64,000 bases of DNA from an uncultured Caldilinea sp. (GCF_937128415.1 NZ_CAKZMJ010000026.1:1-64000); one strand, 5' to 3'; counted from the stretch's first letter, positions 1 through 33,313 are shown. A program made the numbers and translations. The notes: generated from the sequence alone by a model not told the origin.

Positions 1-752
1 TCGTGAAGTGCGAGCTCGTTTACTTCATAAATCCAGTCTTCCAGGTCTTCGACCTCTACAACCCATTGCTCGATCACCGTCTCGAGGACTTCGGCTGCGG
101 CGGCAGCCTCTCCGGCGTCGAGCGGCTCGTAAGCCAGTTGCAAATGCGGCTCAAAAATCTGGTGGAAGTCGATCTCGCCGACGTTTTCATCCCAGTAGTC
201 CGAATAGCCGCCTCTGGAATGGTCGCCTTGGCCCGTGGCTGCTCTTACTGCTGCGCAAAAGGCGCTTTGTATTGTGCGCCGAATCCTACTCGGGTCGTAA
301 GAAGCGCTGGCTTGAACGGTCTCTTCCGGCTGTGCAGCAAGAGCCTCCACCGTCTCCTCGATCTGCTCGGTCAGGTCAGGGCGATCCTCGGCGAGGCGAA
401 GCAAGAGCGCACGCAGTTGATCGGCGGTCAGGTCGGCTAGCAGCGTCTCCAGCGCCGGTCTAACCTCGATCCTGGCTTCGTGCAGCGCAGCCAGCAACAC
501 GGCGACGATGTGCTTGCAAAAGCCGCCCCAGTCGTATGGGCAGGTGCAGATCGCGTCGGCAATTTGGCCCGCTTCTGTGAGCGCCACGCGGACCTGATAG
601 GGTTCATAGTCGCTGCCGGCGACTTCCGCCGTCAGAAGATTGCTGCGCAATGTCAAACGGCGGACGGCGCCGCTCTGGTAATAGCGCCGGCCGCGGGTGA
701 AACTTTGGTCGGTGCTCAGGCCGCGAATATCGCTTTCGGTGAAGGTGAACAC
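1..752 (-). CDS. SWIM zinc-finger protein (C-terminus beyond the left edge)
   Basis: The minus strand stays open from a GTG at 752 to the left edge, giving about 250 residues. A GGAGG at 762-766 lies 9 bases upstream and fixes this start. Residues 69-81 carry CxC followed after seven residues by CxH (C69, C71, C79, H81), the SWIM zinc-finger signature. SWIM domains bind DNA or protein partners, and in bacteria they are often found in proteins encoded near SWI2/SNF2 helicases. The rest is acidic and helical, with no other domain I recognise. It lies 103 bases downstream of the Cys-rich gene that ends at 856 and is probably co-transcribed with it and with the nucleoside phosphorylase. The role is unknown. 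Confidence 0.8.
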   Translation of the reverse strand, partial: MFTFTESDIRGLSTDQSFTRGRRYYQSGAVRRLTLRSNLLTAEVAGSDYEPYQVRVALTEAGQIADAICTCPYDWGGFCKHIVAVLLAALHEARIEVRPALETLLADLTADQLRALLLRLAEDRPDLTEQIEETVEALAAQPEETVQASASYDPSRIRRTIQSAFCAAVRAATGQGDHSRGGYSDYWDENVGEIDFHQIFEPHLQLAYEPLDAGEAAAAAEVLETVIEQWVVEVEDLEDWIYEVNELALH

Positions 753-855
753 CGGAAAAAGCCTCCGCTTTGATTGCCGCTGTCTCTCGCCAACCAAAGC
801 CGGCAAAGAAACGCCCTATCGAGGCTGCAACGTTCGTTCCCAGGCCGCACGACGG

Positions 856-1758
<903 letters not shown>

Positions 1759-1762
1759 CGTC

Positions 1763-2665
<903 letters not shown>

Positions 2666-2673
2666 GGCGTGGC

Positions 2674-2703
2674 ATTGTACTCCCAGAGGGCGTCATCTTT
2701 CAA
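2674..2703 (-). promoter_or_regulatory. Sigma70-like promoter of the phosphorylase unit, apparently leaderless
   Basis: On the minus strand TTGAAA (2703-2698) is followed after 18 bases by TACAAT (2679-2674). The predicted transcript start is only two or three bases before the ATG at 2665, and no Shine-Dalgarno sequence lies in between. This suggests a leaderless mRNA. Confidence 0.6.
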
Positions 2704-2716
2704 TTTTTCGGCGTCG

Positions 2717-3829
2717 CTATCGTGTAGCCTGCACAGCCATCTTGCGTTCGCGGCGGCGCAGCCACTCTCGCCAGAGACTCACCATCAGCGTAATGACGGT
2801 CAGCGGCGCCACGAAGATCAACATAAAATCGAAATAGCGGGCAGCGCTGGGATGGCCGGTGGCGTCGAGCAGCAAATAGGCGGTGTAAGCAATGTAATAG
2901 CCAAAAAAGAGGGCGCCTTCCCAGCGGGCGATCAGGTTGCGCGTGACGAAAATCGGCAGACAGGCGATCGCCACCGCCACCATGAACGGGATGTCCAGCG
3001 CCAGCGCGCCCGGCGAGACCGGCACGCCGCCCCTTGCAAAAAGTGCGGTCAGCGCCAGCACAGAGAGCAAGTTGAAAAGATTGCTGCCGACCACGTTGCC
3101 GACGGCGATGTCGCGCTCCCCCTTGATCGCCGCTACAATCGACGCCGCCACCTCCGGCAGAGAAGTCCCCAGCGCTACGATGGTGAGGCCGATCACCAGC
3201 TCGCTGACGCCGAACAGCCGCGCCAGCTCGCTCGCGCCCTGCACAAAGAGCCGCGAGCCAACCGTCAACATCGCCAGCCCGGCGACCACATAAAAGCCAT
3301 TCAGCAGGAAACGTCCCGCGCTCTTTGGCTCATCGGCGACAAATTCCTGGCTATATTCGGCAACCACTGCGGGGTTTTGCTCGCGACGGGCCTGCCAGAA
3401 GAGGAACAACAGATAGCCGATCATCAGCGCAAACAGCAGCCCTCCCTCCAGTTGGCCGATGGCGCCATCCAGCGCCAACACCCACACCAGCACGGAGGCG
3501 CCGATCATGATCGGGACGTCGAGTCGCACCAGCTGTTGCGACACGACCAGCGGGGTGATCAGCGCCGACAACCCCAGAATGAGGAGCACGTTGAGGATGT
3601 TGCTGCCTACGACATTGCCGACCGCCAGGTCAGGCTGCCCGTTGAAGGTCGATTGCAGGCTCACGGCCAGCTCCGGCGCGCTCGTGCCAAAGGCCACCAC
3701 CGTCAGGCCGATCACCAAAGGCGAAATGCCGAGCGCCGCCGCCAGCCGGCTGGCTCCGCGCACCAGCAGCTCCGCGCCTGCAACCAAAATCGCCAATCCA
3801 CCGAGAATTAACAAGAGGATGCCAACCAT
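2717..3829 (-). CDS. Calcium/sodium antiporter, CaCA family (copy 2)
   Basis: This 370-residue inner-membrane protein has the two inverted alpha repeats of the CaCA superfamily. The first, around residues 40-60, contains GLTVVAFGTSAPEL. The second, around residues 215-240, contains GLTIVALGTSLPEV. Each is followed by a VVGSN..N segment. The acidic residue after GTS in each repeat is the ion ligand in this family. About ten hydrophobic segments are visible. The protein should exchange Na+ (or H+/K+) for Ca2+ across the cytoplasmic membrane, like E. coli YrbG. It follows its paralogue with a 42-base gap and has its own AGGAAGGGA ribosome-binding site. Confidence 0.9.
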   Translation of the reverse strand: MVGILLLILGGLAILVAGAELLVRGASRLAAALGISPLVIGLTVVAFGTSAPELAVSLQSTFNGQPDLAVGNVVGSNILNVLLILGLSALITPLVVSQQLVRLDVPIMIGASVLVWVLALDGAIGQLEGGLLFALMIGYLLFLFWQARREQNPAVVAEYSQEFVADEPKSAGRFLLNGFYVVAGLAMLTVGSRLFVQGASELARLFGVSELVIGLTIVALGTSLPEVAASIVAAIKGERDIAVGNVVGSNLFNLLSVLALTALFARGGVPVSPGALALDIPFMVAVAIACLPIFVTRNLIARWEGALFFGYYIAYTAYLLLDATGHPSAARYFDFMLIFVAPLTVITLMVSLWREWLRRRERKMAVQATR

Positions 3830-3871
3830 GCCGCCGTCCCTTCCTAACTTTCCGGTCCGTTCCGGCGCCGT

Positions 3872-4984
<1,113 letters not shown>

Positions 4985-5020
4985 ATATCAATTCCTTTGG
5001 TGTTTGATTCAATGCAACTG

Positions 5021-5050
5021 ATTATCCATTGATCGCCCCTTTTTTGACAA
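5021..5050 (-). promoter_or_regulatory. Sigma70-like promoter for the exchanger pair
   Basis: On the minus strand TTGTCA (5050-5045) is separated by 18 bases from GATAAT (5026-5021), about 30 bases upstream of the ATG. The same bases read TTGACA on the plus strand (5044-5049), so the divergent mtnA promoter may share this -35 region. I find no convincing plus-strand -10 at normal spacing. Confidence 0.5.
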
Positions 5051-5090
5051 TCTTTTCAAAATCATTGAAGATATTTGAAAATTTGTGCAC

Positions 5091-6247
<1,157 letters not shown>

Positions 6248-6260
6248 AGGAAGGTGTGTC

Positions 6261-7508
<1,248 letters not shown>

Positions 7509-7532
7509 ACGTAGAACCCCAATTGACAGAGT

Positions 7533-7599
7533 GAACACGGACTGACGGAGTGGAATGGAGGGCGATTGGCCGATCCGTTCATTCTGCCTCTCCGTGTTC
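7533..7599. repeat. Imperfect inverted repeat after mtnK
   Basis: The left arm, 7533-7559, begins GAACACGGA. The right arm, 7574-7599, ends TCCGTGTTC. The arms match over most of their length, with a few mismatches and a 14-base loop. It lies 24 bases after the mtnK stop and could act as a transcription or decay barrier, though no T-run follows. Confidence 0.5.
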
Positions 7600-7705
7600 C
7601 TATGCACCCGTCTTTAAGCTCCCGGCGCCCACTTTGGACACTCCCTTCACCTGTGGTACATTCAAAAGAGACGCTGCGGGCCTGGCGGCCAGGCGCTTCA
7701 ATATC

Positions 7706-7806
7706 ACCACAGAGGCGCGAAGGCGCAAAGAAACCAAGCAACATGAAGATTTGACGGCTTTTCCCCTCCTCTTTTGAACGCCCTTTACGCCTTTGTGTCT
7801 AGTGGT
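7706..7806. repeat. Imperfect inverted repeat (GGCGCAAAG type)
   Basis: The arm at 7706-7730 (ACCACAGAGGCGCGAAGGCG and CAAAG) pairs imperfectly with 7783-7806 (CTTTACGCCTTTGTGTCT and AGTGGT), around a 52-base centre. Such degenerate CTTTGCGCC palindromes look like an intergenic repeat family. A related CGCAGAGG hairpin occurs at 35136-35168. Confidence 0.45.
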
Positions 7807-8082
7807 TAAACATCGACGCAAAGAGGCCGGGGCGAGGGGATGAGGGATTCGCAAGCGCTGACCCCGACCGAGTCGCCGGACTGCGTAACGTGAGTGATGT
7901 TGGATTTCATCGCGCGACCTGGAAGGTCGCATTCTACGAAAAAACTTCATCTGGCCGAGCAACTCCGATTCGGAAGAAGCTGTTAAAACAAACTGTAGCC
8001 AGGACGATCTGCTCCTCTGCTTGTGAAGGCCGGCGACGCACCCGGCGGATGATTTGACGCCTGCACAACTGACCAACGCACG

Positions 8083-9780
<1,698 letters not shown>

Positions 9781-9785
9781 GATGC

Positions 9786-11450
9786 ATGAATGACGCAAGC
9801 ATGAGTTTCCTGGCGATCTTTCCCTCCCTGTTGGGGGGCGTCGGCCTCTTTCTGGCCGGCATGATCCTGATGTCCGACGGGCTGAAGGCGGCGGCGGGGG
9901 GAAGGCTGCAATGGTTTCTGGAGCGGACGACGCACACGCCGCTCAGCGCCTTCCTCACCGGCGTGGCGCTGACGGCGCTGGTGCAGTCGTCGAGCGCCAC
10001 CACCATCACCACGATCGGTTTCGTCAGCGCCGGGCTGCTTTCTTTTTCTTCGGCGATCGGGGTGATCATCGGCGCCAACGTGGGCACGACCAGCACAGGC
10101 TGGATCGTGGCGCTGCTCGGCTTCAAACTCAACGTGGGGGCGATTGCGCTGCCTTTCATCGGCGTCGGCGCGCTGATGCGTCTGCTGCTGCACGGCGCAC
10201 GCGCCTCGCTGGGCATGGCGCTGGTGGGATTCGGCCTGATCTTCGTCGGCATCGACTTCTTACAGGAAGGCATGGGCGGGTTGGCGCATCACATCGACCT
10301 CTCGCCCTTTTCGCAACCTTCACTGATGAACCATCTCTGGCTGGTGTTGATCGGCGCCGTGATGACCGTGCTGCTGCAGTCGTCAAGCGCAGCCGTGGCG
10401 CTGACGCTGACCGCCCTGAACAGCGGCGCCATCGGGCTGGAGCAATCCGCCTACCTGGTGATCGGCCAGAACCTCGGCACTACGGTCAAGGCAATCCTGG
10501 CGGCGATGGGCGCTTCGATGCCGGCGCAACGCACGGCGCTGGCGCACATCCTCTTCAACGGCGTCACCGGCGCGCTGACGTTCTTCTTTGCGCCGATGTT
10601 GCTGGCGCTTGCCATTGCCTGGAGCGAGTTCATCGGCGACAGCGACCCGTCCGTCGTCATTGCGCTCTTCCACACCCTCTTTAACTTGCTGGGCGCCGCG
10701 CTCTTCCTGCCTTTCATCACACCCTTCGCCCGCCTGATCGAGCGCCTGATCCCGGAGCGCGGGCCTGTGCTCACTCGCCATCTGGACGACTCGGTGCTGC
10801 ATCTGCCCGAGGTGGCGACTGAGGCCGCGGCGCGCGCGCTCACCGAAATTGCCGCCGTTGCGCTGAAGGAGGCCGTTCACCTGTTGCACAACGGCGCGCT
10901 CGACCGCGCCGGCGAACACCGGCTTCACCTGGCGCAGACGGCGATGGATGAAACCAGCCGCTTTTTAGGGCGAATTCAATACGCAGGCTATGATGGAGAG
11001 ATTTTTGCACGCCGGCTGGCGCTGCTCCACGCTGGCGACCACGCCGATCGCCTGATCGAAGCCTGCCTGGAGTCCCCTTCTCCCCTGTACGGCGAAGAGG
11101 TGCGCACGGCGGCCGCGCAGCTGGCCGAGGCGCTGGCGCCGGCGCTGGATTGGTTGGAAACGAGAAAAGGCGACGCGTCGACGCTCGTTCAACGCCTTGC
11201 ACAGGCCTCCACCCGACAGGCGGAGGCGCGACGCCTCCAACGTGAACAGGTGTTGCTGGAGACCGCGGCCGGCCGCATCCAGCCCGACGAGGCGCAGCGC
11301 CGACTGGAGTCGATGCGCTGGGTGGATCGCGTGGGCTATCACGCCTGGCGCATGATGCACCACCTGACCGGCTCGCCTTCCGCCGCCGAAACATTGCAGA
11401 CGGCGGCCTACGCAGAGCCGGAGCCGATCAGCGCTTCGACAAATCCCTGA
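9786..11450 (+). CDS. Na+/phosphate cotransporter family protein with PhoU-like tail
   Basis: This 554-residue NptA/PNaS-family transporter carries the diagnostic repeated QSSSA motif: QSSSATT at about residue 61 and QSSSAAV at about 199. Each lies in one inverted repeat of membrane helices and is followed by GANVGTT or GQNLGTT. The C-terminal 200 residues are soluble and helical, like the PhoU-type tail common in bacterial members. It should import phosphate with Na+. It starts 5 bases after the channel stop with no good ribosome-binding site, so translation is probably coupled. ATG 9801 is an alternative start. Confidence 0.9.
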   Translation: MNDASMSFLAIFPSLLGGVGLFLAGMILMSDGLKAAAGGRLQWFLERTTHTPLSAFLTGVALTALVQSSSATTITTIGFVSAGLLSFSSAIGVIIGANVGTTSTGWIVALLGFKLNVGAIALPFIGVGALMRLLLHGARASLGMALVGFGLIFVGIDFLQEGMGGLAHHIDLSPFSQPSLMNHLWLVLIGAVMTVLLQSSSAAVALTLTALNSGAIGLEQSAYLVIGQNLGTTVKAILAAMGASMPAQRTALAHILFNGVTGALTFFFAPMLLALAIAWSEFIGDSDPSVVIALFHTLFNLLGAALFLPFITPFARLIERLIPERGPVLTRHLDDSVLHLPEVATEAAARALTEIAAVALKEAVHLLHNGALDRAGEHRLHLAQTAMDETSRFLGRIQYAGYDGEIFARRLALLHAGDHADRLIEACLESPSPLYGEEVRTAAAQLAEALAPALDWLETRKGDASTLVQRLAQASTRQAEARRLQREQVLLETAAGRIQPDEAQRRLESMRWVDRVGYHAWRMMHHLTGSPSAAETLQTAAYAEPEPISASTNP

Positions 11451-11556
11451 GTCCCTGGGTGGCGTCTTTCCAAGGCGACGCCGCAGCTGTGCTCCTCCAG
11501 AGGCGATGACCTGCGCAAGGCTTCTTTCTGTGTGGCTCTCCGCCGCCTGTTCCGGC

Positions 11557-12894
<1,338 letters not shown>

Positions 12895-12905
12895 CCGCTC
12901 CTCGC

Positions 12906-14291
<1,386 letters not shown>

Positions 14292-14371
14292 AGGGACGTT
14301 CCTTGTCGATCTTTTTTCTATAAATTGAATTTGAGTCAAGGTGCGCCTTACGCACCTATAAGTCTCGGGAA

Positions 14372-16290
<1,919 letters not shown>

Positions 16291-16372
16291 TGAGACGAAC
16301 CTTTGCGTTGAGGGTGTTGGGGCCGCTCGTCTCCTCGTGACGGACTCCAAAGGAAGCGAGCAACCCCTTGCA

Positions 16373-16858
16373 CTATTCTTCTGTGATCACCACTTTGATC
16401 ATCTTGTCGCCCTGGCGGATGGCGTTCACGACATCCATGCCGCTCACCACTTTCCCGAAGACCGTGTGTCGCCCATCTAAATGCGGCTGCGGTGAATGCG
16501 TGATGAAGAACTGGCTGCCATTGGTGTTGGGGCCCGCGTTCGCCATCGAAATGACGCCGGTCTCGTGGCGCAATGGGTTGTTCTTCACCTCGTCCTCGAA
16601 GCGATAGCCGGGGCCGCCGCGACCGGTGCCGGTCGGATCGCCGCCCTGGATGACGAAATCGGCGATGACGCGGTGAAAGGCGACGCCATCGTAAAAACCC
16701 TCGCGCGCGAGAAAAACAAAGTTGTTGACCGTCTTGGGTGCATGTTGCGGATAAAGCTCCAGCGTGATGTCCCCCCGATCGGTTTGGATCGTGGCGCGGT
16801 AGGTCTTTTTCGGATCGATTGCCATCGGAGGAGGAGCGCTCCACTGTTTCACAGTCAT
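16373..16858 (-). CDS. Peptidyl-prolyl cis-trans isomerase, cyclophilin type
   Basis: This 161-residue single-domain cyclophilin catalyses proline isomerisation during protein folding. Family signatures are visible: FHRVIADFVIQGGDP with the catalytic Arg, MANAGPNTNGSQFFIT and the late LDGRHTVFGKV. There is no signal peptide, so it is cytoplasmic. AAAGGA lies 11 bases upstream of the ATG, and a weak promoter is seen at 16947-16974. Confidence 0.95.
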   Translation of the reverse strand: MTVKQWSAPPPMAIDPKKTYRATIQTDRGDITLELYPQHAPKTVNNFVFLAREGFYDGVAFHRVIADFVIQGGDPTGTGRGGPGYRFEDEVKNNPLRHETGVISMANAGPNTNGSQFFITHSPQPHLDGRHTVFGKVVSGMDVVNAIRQGDKMIKVVITEE

Positions 16859-16946
16859 GATTGATAGTGTCCTTTACAAAGAGTTGCGATGCTTGTTGCG
16901 GTTGCGGCGCAAAAGCCGCGTACATCGCCGCAAACGATTCTCATTT

Positions 16947-16974
16947 AGTGTAACACCATTCTGTATTCCTGCAA
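16947..16974 (-). promoter_or_regulatory. Weak promoter candidate for cyclophilin
   Basis: On the minus strand TTGCAG (16974-16969), 16 bases and TACACT (16952-16947) lie about 90 bases before the ATG at 16858. The match is only moderate. The 254-base space between cyclophilin and the HAD gene holds nothing else I can support. Confidence 0.35.
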
Positions 16975-17112
16975 CAGAAACGCCCCTGGAAGCTTGCTTT
17001 TTGATTGTCCGCTTATCCACTTCGAATGCCGAATGGGAGAGACGAATCAGGTCTGTTGCTGGATGTCCAAATATGCGGCGCAGCTTCGCTCAAATAACCT
17101 TCAGGTGAAGCC

Positions 17113-17805
17113 CTATCTATCTTCCAGGAGGCTTTGAAGCTCCCTGGAAGAGGATGGCCTCAGCAGATGCGCAGCGATCTCCTCGAACGAAGTGCACACC
17201 AGGTCGGCGCCGGCTTCCGTCAACTGGGCGGCGCAGAGGCTCGTCGTCAAGCCGATAACCTGACAGCCGGCGCCCTTGCCGGCGCGCACGCCGTTGAGCG
17301 AATCCTCGATGACGACGCAGGCGCCGGTGGGCAGGCCAATCCGCTCTGCAGCGAGCAGATACGGCTCCGGAGCGGGCTTGGGTCGCGCCACATCGTCGGC
17401 GGTGACGACGGCGTCGAAGAAACGGTGGAGATCGAGCCGGTCGAAGATGAGCTGTTGATTGGCGCGCAGCGCGGAGGTCGCCAGGGCGAAGGAGCGAAAA
17501 TGCGGCCGCGCCTTCTGGATGAACTCCAGCGCGCCGGGAATCGGTCTCACCTGGTCGGCGACTTCCAGGAAGGCGGCTTGTTTCTCCGCCAGCAGCTCCT
17601 CGACGCTATAGCGCCCGCCCCAATAACGGCGGTTGATATAGTCGAGCAGCGCCGCGTCCGGCGTTCCCATAAATTCCTCAAAGAGCGCGTCCGGCACGGA
17701 AACTCCGCGTCTGGCGACCGCCGCCGCCACCGCAGCGTTGTGCAGCGCCTCCGAGTCGATGATGACGCCGTCGAAATCGAACAGAATGGCTTGAAAGACA
17801 GGCAT
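17113..17805 (-). CDS. HAD-superfamily hydrolase, beta-phosphoglucomutase/phosphatase-like
   Basis: This 230-residue HAD protein has motif I FDFDGVIIDSE (nucleophile D10, acid D12), motif II ATSA, and motif III-IV KPAPEPYLLA then IEDSLNGVRAG. The helical cap after motif I places it in the phosphoglycolate-phosphatase and beta-phosphoglucomutase group. It should act on a small phosphorylated sugar, but the sequence does not show which. It starts 12 bases after the helicase stop without a clear ribosome-binding site, so coupling is likely. Confidence 0.88.
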   Translation of the reverse strand: MPVFQAILFDFDGVIIDSEALHNAAVAAAVARRGVSVPDALFEEFMGTPDAALLDYINRRYWGGRYSVEELLAEKQAAFLEVADQVRPIPGALEFIQKARPHFRSFALATSALRANQQLIFDRLDLHRFFDAVVTADDVARPKPAPEPYLLAAERIGLPTGACVVIEDSLNGVRAGKGAGCQVIGLTTSLCAAQLTEAGADLVCTSFEEIAAHLLRPSSSRELQSLLEDR

Positions 17806-17817
17806 AGGTTTTCGTTT

Positions 17818-21300
<3,483 letters not shown>

Positions 21301-21330
21301 ACATCAGCCTGAGATCAAAGCCGGATAAAC

Positions 21331-22029
21331 TTATGGCGCCCGAACTTGCCTGCTGAAGACCAGCAGCCCGATGAACATGAGCGCGCCGATGAAAAATAAA
21401 AGCGCCTCTACGAGGAAAACGCCCGCCGCGCCTTCTGCATTTTGAAACAAATATTTGTGGATGATCAGGAGCACGATCAACAAACTGGCGAACCCATAAA
21501 AGTAGGCCGCCTGTCGCAAAGCTTTCGCATTCACCGCCAGAAGACACCAAAAGCCGGCGCCTGCGCATGCGACAAACAGCAAAAGGAGACCGGTGAAACT
21601 TTCCAAAGGGAGGCCGCGCCAGATCTGTTGATAACTCAGATATACATAAAAAGCAAGGCTGGCAGCCCAATAGAGTACGCCGAACAACAGCATCAAACGC
21701 TCCGCTGCGGGTCTGCCGCCGCCCCAGTTGAGCAAGCCAATGCCGGTCATGAATAGACTCCAGATCAACAATAGAGAGACGATCCAGCGGAACGTCCAAA
21801 ACTCAAAGAGAATGTTGCCAAGCACGAATTGCGTCAACACAATCCCCTTGGCGCCGACGAACATTCCTCCGATGATGATGAGCGTGAGATCGATTGCAGA
21901 CTGCGATTTCAGGGGTTTCACGTCGTAGACCTCATTTCGTTCGGCGGCGGTTGTGGTTTGGGGAGGCGAATCTTCCGTTCCAGGCAAATTTCTGGCCTGC
22001 ATCAGGGAAAGCCCTCGACCGCATTCCAT
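21331..22029 (-). CDS. Multi-pass membrane protein of unknown function
   Basis: This 232-residue protein has a polar N-terminal 45 residues and then about six hydrophobic segments. One contains GGMFVGAKGIVLTQFVLGN; another near the end contains ALLFFIGALMFIGLL. I recognise no family. The start at ATG 22029 follows AAAGAGAGA; a frame beginning at 22056 has no ribosome-binding site. It lies 30 bases before the PHP-UvrD gene and is divergent from the gene at 22139. Confidence 0.7.
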   Translation of the reverse strand: MECGRGLSLMQARNLPGTEDSPPQTTTAAERNEVYDVKPLKSQSAIDLTLIIIGGMFVGAKGIVLTQFVLGNILFEFWTFRWIVSLLLIWSLFMTGIGLLNWGGGRPAAERLMLLFGVLYWAASLAFYVYLSYQQIWRGLPLESFTGLLLLFVACAGAGFWCLLAVNAKALRQAAYFYGFASLLIVLLIIHKYLFQNAEGAAGVFLVEALLFFIGALMFIGLLVFSRQVRAP

Positions 22030-22138
22030 GAGCGTCTCTCTTTGCAATCTTTGCATCGAAGGGGGATTCTGTCAAACATGGCGCACCGGTGCAGAGTATG
22101 CTATGCTTAAGACGCCCGCGGAGAAAAGGAGGGATGAT

Positions 22139-22816
22139 TTGAGAACGGTGAAGCGATGGTGGTTGTTGCTGATCGGCGTAGGGGTGACGTGGACCGCCGC
22201 CATGGTCGGCGGCGCTTCGGCATTTTCACAGCCGGACGCCTTCCCCTTGCAGCGGGCGACGCCCACGCCGGCCTTGACGTTATCGCTTCCGACACCCCTA
22301 CGCATCCTCCCCCTTCCCACGATCGAACTGACGCCCGCGCGCACCGTCACGGCGACGCCTGCGCTGACGCCGACGCGCCCCCTCGCCGTCACGCCCGTGC
22401 GCACGCCGACGCCCACCCGCACCGTCCCGCCTGCAACGCCGACGCCTACACTCGTTCCGCTCACCGTCGACGAGGATGATGAAGAGGATGGTGAAGCGTT
22501 GAACATCGTCGACTTCATGGCTGCGCCGCTGCGCCTGCGTGGTCAGATTCAGCTCTCGTGGCGATACGAAGGCGAGCCGTTTGAGGGTTCGTTCTGGGTG
22601 GAGCGCTCGGTGAACGGCGGGGTTTGGCGCGCCGTTTCGGCCTGCGCCTTGCCATATGAGCCAGAGACGGATGAGCCAGAGGCGGAGCGCCACCGCTGTC
22701 TGGATACGGGGCTTGTCAGCGGCTCCACCTACGTCTATCGCATCTGCGTGGTCGAGAACGAGACCTCCTGCGTCGATCAAGCCGTTGTAGAAAGCGCGGC
22801 GGTCAAGGCGCCCTGA
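22139..22816 (+). CDS. Membrane-anchored or secreted protein with Thr/Pro linker and fibronectin III-like domain
   Basis: About 225 residues. GGAGG at 22128-22132 lies 6 bases before an in-frame TTG at 22139, which I take as the start. An in-frame ATG at 22103 lacks a ribosome-binding site. A hydrophobic segment follows the basic KRWW, consistent with a signal anchor. Residues of about 45-115 are rich in TPTP, and a short acidic stretch (DEDDEEDGE) follows. The last 95 residues resemble a small beta-sandwich with three or four Cys. The protein is probably displayed on the outer face. Convergent with the WD40 gene; only 7 bases separate the stops. Confidence 0.7.
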   Translation: MRTVKRWWLLLIGVGVTWTAAMVGGASAFSQPDAFPLQRATPTPALTLSLPTPLRILPLPTIELTPARTVTATPALTPTRPLAVTPVRTPTPTRTVPPATPTPTLVPLTVDEDDEEDGEALNIVDFMAAPLRLRGQIQLSWRYEGEPFEGSFWVERSVNGGVWRAVSACALPYEPETDEPEAERHRCLDTGLVSGSTYVYRICVVENETSCVDQAVVESAAVKAP

Positions 22817-22823
22817 GCTTTCC

Positions 22824-26792
<3,969 letters not shown>

Positions 26793-26798
26793 GAACGT

Positions 26799-27788
26799 TT
26801 ATTCACCTTGCCAGGCCTGCCAGAGTTGTTTGAGAAAGCTCAGCGCATCGCCCCAGTAAATGTCGAACCGAAACTTATCCTGCGAGAGGTAGAGCTGCAC
26901 GTACTCCTGAAAGCGCTCAGCGTCCAGAATGTCCGGCAGATGACGCGGGTCGAGCTGAATGGCGACGCTGCGGGGGCGCCGCGGCTGATCGCGGATGAGC
27001 TCTTGCAAGATGATGCGCATCTCCCACGACTGCATGTTGTAGCCGAGGAGGATTAGGATCGTGCTCGAGATGGCGTTGCGCACGGCGTTGGGCATCTTGC
27101 CGATCTCGCGGAAGTCGTGGATGACGTTGCCGATGAAATCAAAGTGATCTTCCTCGGAAAGCACCAGCGAGTCGGGAAACTCGTCCAATCCATGCAGGTG
27201 ATAGACGAGCGGCTCATCCACCGTCGGCTGAAAATCGGGGTCAGGATGAAATTCCGGCGGGATGACGGCCTCCAGCGAAGGATGCCAGAGATAGACTTCG
27301 GTGCGCGGGCGTTTGTTCAAGTTGCGCAGGGCAGTCTCCAGCAGCAGATGAGGGCTGGTGGTCAGAAAGATCGGCATGTCGAAAGCCGCCAGCAGGTTGA
27401 GTGGGTTTTCCATGTCGCCCGGCGCCGGATAGCCAAGTCGCTCGCCGATCAGACGGGAAAAGCTGAGGCCGCGCTCGCGGCGCACCTGGTCGAGCAGCGC
27501 GCGGTTGAAGTTTGCATCCTGTTCGGCGGCTTCCAGATAGCGCTGCATGAGAAACTGAAGATACTCGGTTTTGGCGCGGTAGGCGTCGCGGTAGGTGACG
27601 CTGAGGTATTGCGCCACCAGCGCCAGCGAAGTGTCCGCCAGCGGATATTGGCTGGAGCGCGCCCATTCCGTAGAAAGCGCGCGCCGCGGAAAGAGCGTCT
27701 CCAGGATCAGCTGGTCGCTCACCACAGGCGTGCATTTCTTGCGATTGATCTGCTCTGCAATGTAATTCCACGCAATGGCGCCGGGCAT
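26799..27788 (-). CDS. SIR2-like domain protein, possible NAD+-consuming effector
   Basis: This 329-residue protein is assigned from ATG 27788, which has GGAGA 7 bases upstream; the longer frame would overlap the CHAT gene. The SIR2-like core is seen as TTSPHLLLE (143-151), YHLHG (196-200, with the family His) and LGYNMQSWEMRIIL (248-261). In this family the first motif is normally TTNxD, whose Asn is needed for NAD+ hydrolysis; here Ser replaces it. It may therefore be inactive, altered in activity, or a binding scaffold. SIR2-like proteins in defence systems deplete NAD+ on activation. Confidence 0.8.
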   Translation of the reverse strand: MPGAIAWNYIAEQINRKKCTPVVSDQLILETLFPRRALSTEWARSSQYPLADTSLALVAQYLSVTYRDAYRAKTEYLQFLMQRYLEAAEQDANFNRALLDQVRRERGLSFSRLIGERLGYPAPGDMENPLNLLAAFDMPIFLTTSPHLLLETALRNLNKRPRTEVYLWHPSLEAVIPPEFHPDPDFQPTVDEPLVYHLHGLDEFPDSLVLSEEDHFDFIGNVIHDFREIGKMPNAVRNAISSTILILLGYNMQSWEMRIILQELIRDQPRRPRSVAIQLDPRHLPDILDAERFQEYVQLYLSQDKFRFDIYWGDALSFLKQLWQAWQGE

Positions 27789-27810
27789 CGCAACTCTCCG
27801 CAGGGCGGCT

Positions 27811-29664
<1,854 letters not shown>

Positions 29665-29703
29665 GGAAACCGTTGTTTTGCTCGATTTTGCTGATGAGAA
29701 AAT

Positions 29704-32289
<2,586 letters not shown>

Positions 32290-32311
32290 GGGGCGACTCC
32301 ACCTGTGCAGC

Positions 32312-33277
<966 letters not shown>

Positions 33278-33313
33278 TCCAGATTGCCTGGAGAATGGAA
33301 AGGTCTCGCCTCC

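Larger units (their letters stand above)
7509..8082 (+). other. 574-base non-coding region with two imperfect inverted repeats
   Basis: Short open frames here have no recognisable product. The region holds two imperfect palindromes (7533-7599 and 7706-7806), described separately. I see no clear promoter for the channel gene at 8083. Confidence 0.6.

Noticed and set aside
3..463. Plus-strand open frames at the left edge
   Set aside because: The minus strand codes for the SWIM zinc-finger protein with a good start and ribosome-binding site. The plus frames are Arg-rich and unlike any protein.
7550..7777. Small plus-strand gene between mtnK and the channel
   Set aside because: No ribosome-binding site or domain; it lies across the inverted repeats.
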